Origin: Haloimpatiens lingqiaonensis
Lineage (GTDB): Bacteria; Bacillota; Clostridia; Clostridiales; Clostridiaceae
Length of the DNA: 39,212 bases
Direction of reading: 5' to 3'
Assembly (NCBI RefSeq): GCF_901447495.1
Contig: NZ_CABDWS010000024.1
Coordinates: 1 to 39,212, forward strand
Shown here: positions 35,550 through 39,212 of the stretch, one piece after another
Layout of the letters: every line of letters starts with the position of its first letter
How positions within the stretch are numbered: position 1 is the stretch's first letter
Made by a program: the position numbers and the translations under genes
The notes under the pieces: generated by a model
Seen by the model: only the letters and a program-made list of their open reading frames with translations
Databases searched by the model: none
Told to the model about the DNA's origin: nothing

Positions 35550-35831
35550 CTATCTTACGCCTGATTTTTTCTCAGTGTTTTTATGACCTTTAAATGTTCT
35601 AGTTAAAACAAACTCACCTAATTTATGTCCAACCATATCTTCTGTTAAATACACAGGCACGTGTTTTCTTCCATCGTGTACTGCTATTGTGTGGCCTACC
35701 ATTTGAGGGAATATTGTTGAACTTCTTGACCAAGTTTTAATAACCTTTTTCTCTCCATTTTTGTTCATTTCGTTAATTCTTTTTAAAAGTATCTCGTCAA
35801 TGTAAGGTCCTTTTTTGATTGATCTGCTCAC
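35550..35831 (-). CDS. rpsS: 30S ribosomal protein S19
   Basis: S19 is in the head of the small subunit next to S13. The 93-aa protein begins [20 protein letters not shown], has [20 protein letters not shown] and [19 protein letters not shown]. It is separated from rplB by about 64 bases of non-coding sequence. Confidence 0.98.
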   Translation of the reverse strand: MSRSIKKGPYIDEILLKRINEMNKNGEKKVIKTWSRSSTIFPQMVGHTIAVHDGRKHVPVYLTEDMVGHKLGEFVLTRTFKGHKNTEKKSGVR

Positions 35832-35895
35832 TTGTATTGGCCTCCTTTCATACAGTTCATTGGCAAACTAGGAAGAGAATTTTAAATTCTCTCCA

Positions 35896-36726
35896 CTATT
35901 TTCTTTTCTTTATTATTAATCTATCAGAATACTTCTTAGTTTTTCTTGTCTTATATCCAAGAGCTGGTTTACCCCATGGAGTAAGTGGACTTGGATGACC
36001 TATAGGAGACTTACCTTCTCCACCACCATGTGGGTGGTCGTTAGGGTTCATTACAGAACCTCTTACTGTTGGTCTGATTCCCATATGTCTCTTTCTTCCG
36101 GCTTTACCTATGTTAACAAGTTCGTGTGATAAGTTAGAAACTGTTCCTATTGTAGCTCTACATTCTATTCTAACATATCTCATCTCACCACTTGGTAATC
36201 TCAATGTAGCGTAACCGCCTTCTTTAGCCATTAATTGTGCTGAAGAACCAGCAGCTCTTACTAACTGAGCGCCTTTACCTTTAGCTAATTCAACATTGTG
36301 AATTACAGTACCTACTGGAATGTTCTTTAATGGAAGAGCATTTCCAACTTTAATATCTGCTTCTGCGCCAGACATAATTACGTCTCCAACTTTTAATCCT
36401 ACTGGAGCGATTATGTATCTCTTTTCACCATCAGCATATACAACTAAAGCTATGTATGCTGATCTATTTGGATCATATTCTATTGTAGCAACAGTTGCTG
36501 GTACATTATCTTTAGTTCTTTTAAAATCTATTATTCTATATTTTTTCTTAGCTCCGCCGCCTCTATGACGAACAGTTATTTTTCCTTGACCGTTTCTACC
36601 CGCATTTTTCTTTCCTAGAGAAACAAGAAGTGACTTTTCTGGCTTATCAGTTGTTATTTCTTCAAAAGTAGCCATAGTCATTTGTCTTCTAGAAGGAGTA
36701 GTAGGTCTAAAACCCTTAACTGGCAT
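35896..36726 (-). CDS. rplB: 50S ribosomal protein L2
   Basis: L2 is needed for peptidyl transferase assembly. The 276-aa protein shows [20 protein letters not shown] near residue 42, and the C-terminal signature [20 protein letters not shown], which includes the functionally important histidine. GGAGGG precedes the ATG. The gene sits between rplW and rpsS. Confidence 0.98.
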   Translation of the reverse strand: MPVKGFRPTTPSRRQMTMATFEEITTDKPEKSLLVSLGKKNAGRNGQGKITVRHRGGGAKKKYRIIDFKRTKDNVPATVATIEYDPNRSAYIALVVYADGEKRYIIAPVGLKVGDVIMSGAEADIKVGNALPLKNIPVGTVIHNVELAKGKGAQLVRAAGSSAQLMAKEGGYATLRLPSGEMRYVRIECRATIGTVSNLSHELVNIGKAGRKRHMGIRPTVRGSVMNPNDHPHGGGEGKSPIGHPSPLTPWGKPALGYKTRKTKKYSDRLIIKKRK

Positions 36727-36791
36727 TTGATTTCCCTCCTTGCACTAGCTTTTCTGGCTCTCACCAATAATTGCTTTATTATAGTTTAAAA

Positions 36792-37085
36792 CTACATTCC
36801 CTCGAAGAATTCTATTGACTTACTGTCTTCAGTTAATGTAACAATAGCTTTCTTGTAGTCTGGTCTTTTTCCAAAGTGAACTCCTACTCTCTTTGGTTTT
36901 CCCATTATGTTTGCAGTTTTAATTTCTAGCACTTTAACACCAAAAACTTCTTCTACTGCTGCTTTTATTTGGTATTTGTTTGCATTTTTATCTACTATAA
37001 AGGTGTATTTCTTGTCAGCCATATCAGCCATACTTTTTTCAGTTACAACTGGTCTTCTTATTATATCATGGCTTGTTAATTTCAT
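36792..37085 (-). CDS. rplW: 50S ribosomal protein L23
   Basis: L23 is the main docking site for trigger factor and SRP at the tunnel exit. The 97-aa protein has [40 protein letters not shown] and [20 protein letters not shown]. Its start overlaps the last base of rplD, implying translational coupling. Confidence 0.98.
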   Translation of the reverse strand: MKLTSHDIIRRPVVTEKSMADMADKKYTFIVDKNANKYQIKAAVEEVFGVKVLEIKTANIMGKPKRVGVHFGKRPDYKKAIVTLTEDSKSIEFFEGM

Positions 37086-37705
37086 TATGCATACACCTCC
37101 TCAATTTTAGCAACCGCTTCTTTAGTTACTAATAGTCTCTCATATCTTAATAAATCATAAACATTTAAGTTGTTTACAGGTAACACTGCTACCCCTTCAA
37201 TATTTCTAGCTGATTTATATACATTTTCATCTTTTTCAGCCACAACTATTAATGTTTTCTTAGTTTCGAATGCATTTAGTACTTTTACCATTTCTTTAGT
37301 TTTTGGAGCTTCCATTTGTAAGCTTTCTAAAACTAATATGTTCTCATCTGCAACCTTTGAAGAAAGAGCAGATTTAAGAGCTAATCTCTTAACTTTCTTT
37401 GGAACATCTTTGCTGTAATCTCTTGGCTTTGGTGCAAAAACAACACCACCGTGAATCCATTGTGGAGCTCTTATTGATCCTTGTCTAGCTCTTCCTGTTC
37501 CTTTTTGTCTCCATGGCTTTATTCCGCCACCTGAAACCTCAGCTCTTGTTTTAGCTGATTGAGTTCCTTGTCTTTTATTAGCAAGTTGTGCTACTACAAC
37601 TTGATGCATAACTTCTTTATTTACTTCGATACCGAACACGTTAGCTGCTAATTCAATATCACCAACTTTTTGTCCTTCTCTATTAAATAATCCTACTGTA
37701 GGCAT
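37085..37705 (-). CDS. rplD: 50S ribosomal protein L4
   Basis: L4 is an early-assembly protein whose loop reaches the exit tunnel. In Gammaproteobacteria it also represses the S10 operon. The 206-aa protein has the long basic loop [53 protein letters not shown]. It overlaps rplW by one base. Whether it acts on the leader at 38751-38951 is unknown. Confidence 0.98.
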   Translation of the reverse strand: MPTVGLFNREGQKVGDIELAANVFGIEVNKEVMHQVVVAQLANKRQGTQSAKTRAEVSGGGIKPWRQKGTGRARQGSIRAPQWIHGGVVFAPKPRDYSKDVPKKVKRLALKSALSSKVADENILVLESLQMEAPKTKEMVKVLNAFETKKTLIVVAEKDENVYKSARNIEGVAVLPVNNLNVYDLLRYERLLVTKEAVAKIEEVYA

Positions 37706-37733
37706 TCTAATTCCTCCTTTCCTTTAGAACTGC

Positions 37734-38366
37734 TTATTTAACTTTTATTGTATCTCTTAATAATACTAATCCTTTGTTTGGTCCTGGTATTCCGCCTTTT
37801 ATTAATATTACATTGTTTTCTGGCATTACTTTTACTACCTCAAGATTTAACACTGTAACATTTTCGCTTCCCATATGACCAGGCATTTTCTTATTCTTAA
37901 ATGTTCTTGATGGATAAGAAGATGCTCCCATTGAACCAACTGCTCTATGATATTTAGAACCGTGACTCATTGGTCCTCTGTGGAAATTCCATCTCTTAAT
38001 TGTACCTTGGAATCCCTTACCTTTAGAAACTCCTGATACATCTATTTTATCTCCAACATTGAATATATCTGCTTTTATTTCTGCTCCAATTTCATATGCA
38101 GCTGTGTCTTCTAATCTAAATTCTTTAATAAATCTTTTTAAAGAAACGTTAGCTTTTGCAAATTGTCCTTTAACAGGTTTATTAACCAATTTTTCTCTTA
38201 TATCTTCAAATCCAACTTGAATTGCTTCATATCCATCTTTTTCTACAGTTTTCTTTTGAAGAACAACACAAGGTCCTGCTTGAACCACTGTTACTGGTAT
38301 TACAGCACCGTTTTCTGCAAATATTTGAGTCATACCTAATTTTCTACCTAATATTGCTTTTTTCAT
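37734..38366 (-). CDS. rplC: 50S ribosomal protein L3
   Basis: L3 reaches toward the peptidyl transferase centre. The 210-aa protein begins [20 protein letters not shown], with the long loop [20 protein letters not shown] and [27 protein letters not shown] precedes the ATG, 75 bases after rpsJ. Confidence 0.98.
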   Translation of the reverse strand: MKKAILGRKLGMTQIFAENGAVIPVTVVQAGPCVVLQKKTVEKDGYEAIQVGFEDIREKLVNKPVKGQFAKANVSLKRFIKEFRLEDTAAYEIGAEIKADIFNVGDKIDVSGVSKGKGFQGTIKRWNFHRGPMSHGSKYHRAVGSMGASSYPSRTFKNKKMPGHMGSENVTVLNLEVVKVMPENNVILIKGGIPGPNKGLVLLRDTIKVK

Positions 38367-38441
38367 TAATTACACCTCCTCAACTAATTAGCGGATCACA
38401 TAAGTGATCATAACAGTTCGTAATAGACCTCTATTACTAAA

Positions 38442-38750
38442 TTATAGTTTTATTTCGATATCAACACCAGCTGGTAAATCTAATTTCATTAAAGAATCTA
38501 CTGTTTTTGGTGAAGGACTTATTATGTCTATTAATCTTTTATGAGTTCTTATTTCAAACTGCTCTCTTGAATCTTTGTATTTATGTGGAGCTCTTAATAT
38601 TGTTACAACATCTTTTTCTGTTGGTAGAGGTACTGGACCTGCTACTCTAGCTCCTGTAGCCTTTGCAGTTTCTACTATTTTTTCTGCTGATTGATCTAAA
38701 ATATTGTGATCAAAAGCTTTAAGTCTGATTCTTATTTTTTGTTTTGCCAT
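38442..38750 (-). CDS. rpsJ: 30S ribosomal protein S10
   Basis: S10 (NusE) is in the head of the small subunit and is also part of transcription antitermination complexes. The 102-aa protein begins [20 protein letters not shown], with [20 protein letters not shown] and [20 protein letters not shown]. It is the first gene of the S10 operon, with AAAGGAGGG before the ATG and a 200-base structured leader upstream. Confidence 0.98.
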   Translation of the reverse strand: MAKQKIRIRLKAFDHNILDQSAEKIVETAKATGARVAGPVPLPTEKDVVTILRAPHKYKDSREQFEIRTHKRLIDIISPSPKTVDSLMKLDLPAGVDIEIKL

Positions 38751-38951
38751 TTTCTTTCCCTCCTTTTCATCGCACGCTTTACTTCTTTACGTACAACAGC
38801 GGATACTCTGTAAACTGTTCCGGGTGTTTCATGTTACTCCAGAAAACAAATAAACAGACCTTCCGTCGCCCGATTCTTGATCGAACTTACATGACGAGAA
38901 TTCCCCGGAAGTTCGGCAACCTCTCACCACATTGCTGTTACACATTACAAC
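38751..38951 (-). ncRNA. Structured 5' leader of the S10 operon
   Basis: This 200-base untranslated leader is more GC-rich than nearby gaps. On the minus strand GTTGCC (38915-38920) can pair with GGCGAC (38865-38870), enclosing GAACTT (38909-38914) with AAGTTC (38883-38888). Closer to the gene TTCTGG (38839-38844) pairs with CCGGAA (38818-38823). No terminator with a U-tract is visible, so control of translation or RNA stability is more likely than attenuation. It may be an r-protein binding site; the protein is unknown. Confidence 0.55.
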
Positions 38952-38957
38952 TCTTAC

Positions 38958-38986
38958 AGTATACACTAATTTTTTTAATTTGACAA
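38958..38986 (-). promoter_or_regulatory. Sigma-A promoter of the S10 operon
   Basis: TTGTCA (38981-38986) and TATACT (38958-38963) on the minus strand are 17 bases apart, with an AT-rich spacer. Transcription would start near 38951, 200 bases before rpsJ. Confidence 0.82.
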
Positions 38987-39015
38987 GTATTTTTTATTCA
39001 TAATTTAAACATAAA

Positions 39016-39038
39016 GGAGAAGATATAAATTCTTCTCC
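39016..39038 (-). terminator. Terminator after tuf
   Basis: GGAGAAGA (39016-39023) and TCTTCTCC (39031-39038) form an 8-bp stem with a 7-base loop. On the minus strand it is followed by TTTATGTTTAAATT, a modest U-rich tail. It lies between the tuf stop codon and the rpsJ promoter. Confidence 0.65.
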
Positions 39039-39087
39039 CATGTAAAACTTTTAATTAAAAGTCAATTGAGTTAACTTAAAATATTAA

Positions 39088-39212
39088 TTATTCAACTATA
39101 GAAGTAACAACTCCTGAACCTACAGTTCTTCCGCCTTCTCTTATAGCGAATCTTAATCCTTCTTCCATAGCTACTTGTGTTATTAATTCAACATTCATGT
39201 CGATGTGGTCTC
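39088..39212 (-). CDS. tuf: Elongation factor Tu, C-terminal part
   Basis: The last 40 complete codons of EF-Tu run in from the window edge. The protein reads [20 protein letters not shown] and ends [20 protein letters not shown], the diagnostic C-terminus of domain 3. The 5' end is outside the window. Its place directly before rpsJ is the normal str-S10 junction. Confidence 0.95.
   Translation of the reverse strand, partial: DHIDMNVELITQVAMEEGLRFAIREGGRTVGSGVVTSIVE

Noticed and set aside
38751-38951. tRNA-like structure in the S10 leader
   Set aside because: No T-loop or acceptor-stem pattern could be found. The pairings seen are simple nested hairpins.

Overview
The window is AT-rich, low-GC Firmicute DNA. 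Its gene content and protein character point to a Clostridium cluster I species that ferments glutamate, of the C. tetani / C. cochlearium / C. tetanomorphum type. Three things support this: the coenzyme-B12 glutamate mutase and methylaspartate genes, clostridial ribosomal proteins with intact zinc sites, and the Firmicute gene order tuf-S10-spc-alpha-ecfA1-ecfA2-ecfT-truA-rplM-rpsI with cwlD nearby. The species is inference.

Region 1 (about 1-15100, minus strand) holds the methylaspartate pathway of glutamate fermentation. In transcription order it is: a GntR-type regulator, glmS, glmL and glmE (glutamate mutase and its companion), methylaspartate ammonia-lyase, mesaconase alpha and beta, citramalate lyase citD, citE and citF, then after a terminator and a gene remnant, citC, citX and citG. 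Glutamate becomes 3-methylaspartate, then mesaconate, then citramalate, which is cleaved to acetate and pyruvate. CitG, CitX and CitC make, attach and acetylate the lyase prosthetic group. A sigma-A-like promoter and a 10-bp-arm palindrome precede the regulator gene, which seems to start at an ATA codon.

The gaps in this region are unusual. There is a 297-bp imperfect palindrome with a branched head between the ammonia-lyase and mesaconase genes (8886-9182). Two related structured elements lie at about 239-314 and 7281-7359. Several arrays of degenerate 7-bp units occur at 431-499, 679-808 and 5820-5897, with an inverted pair at 16054-16111.

Region 2 (15200-18900) carries a divergent membrane-anchored DUF3048-like protein, a CwlD-type spore cortex amidase and a Na/Pi-cotransporter family protein with a PhoU-like tail. 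The last has a possible PhoP-type direct repeat upstream.

Region 3 (18900-39212, minus strand) is housekeeping. It runs from the 3' end of tuf through rpsJ to rplQ (S10, spc and alpha operons, including secY, adk, map, a KOW protein, infA and rpoA), the ECF transporter energising module, truA, and rplM-rpsI. rpmJ (37 aa) and rpmD (59 aa, TTG start) are present though very short. Strong promoters with 17-bp spacers precede rpsJ and rplM, each followed by a structured leader. Region 3 is conventional; most of the novelty lies in the intergenic DNA of region 1.
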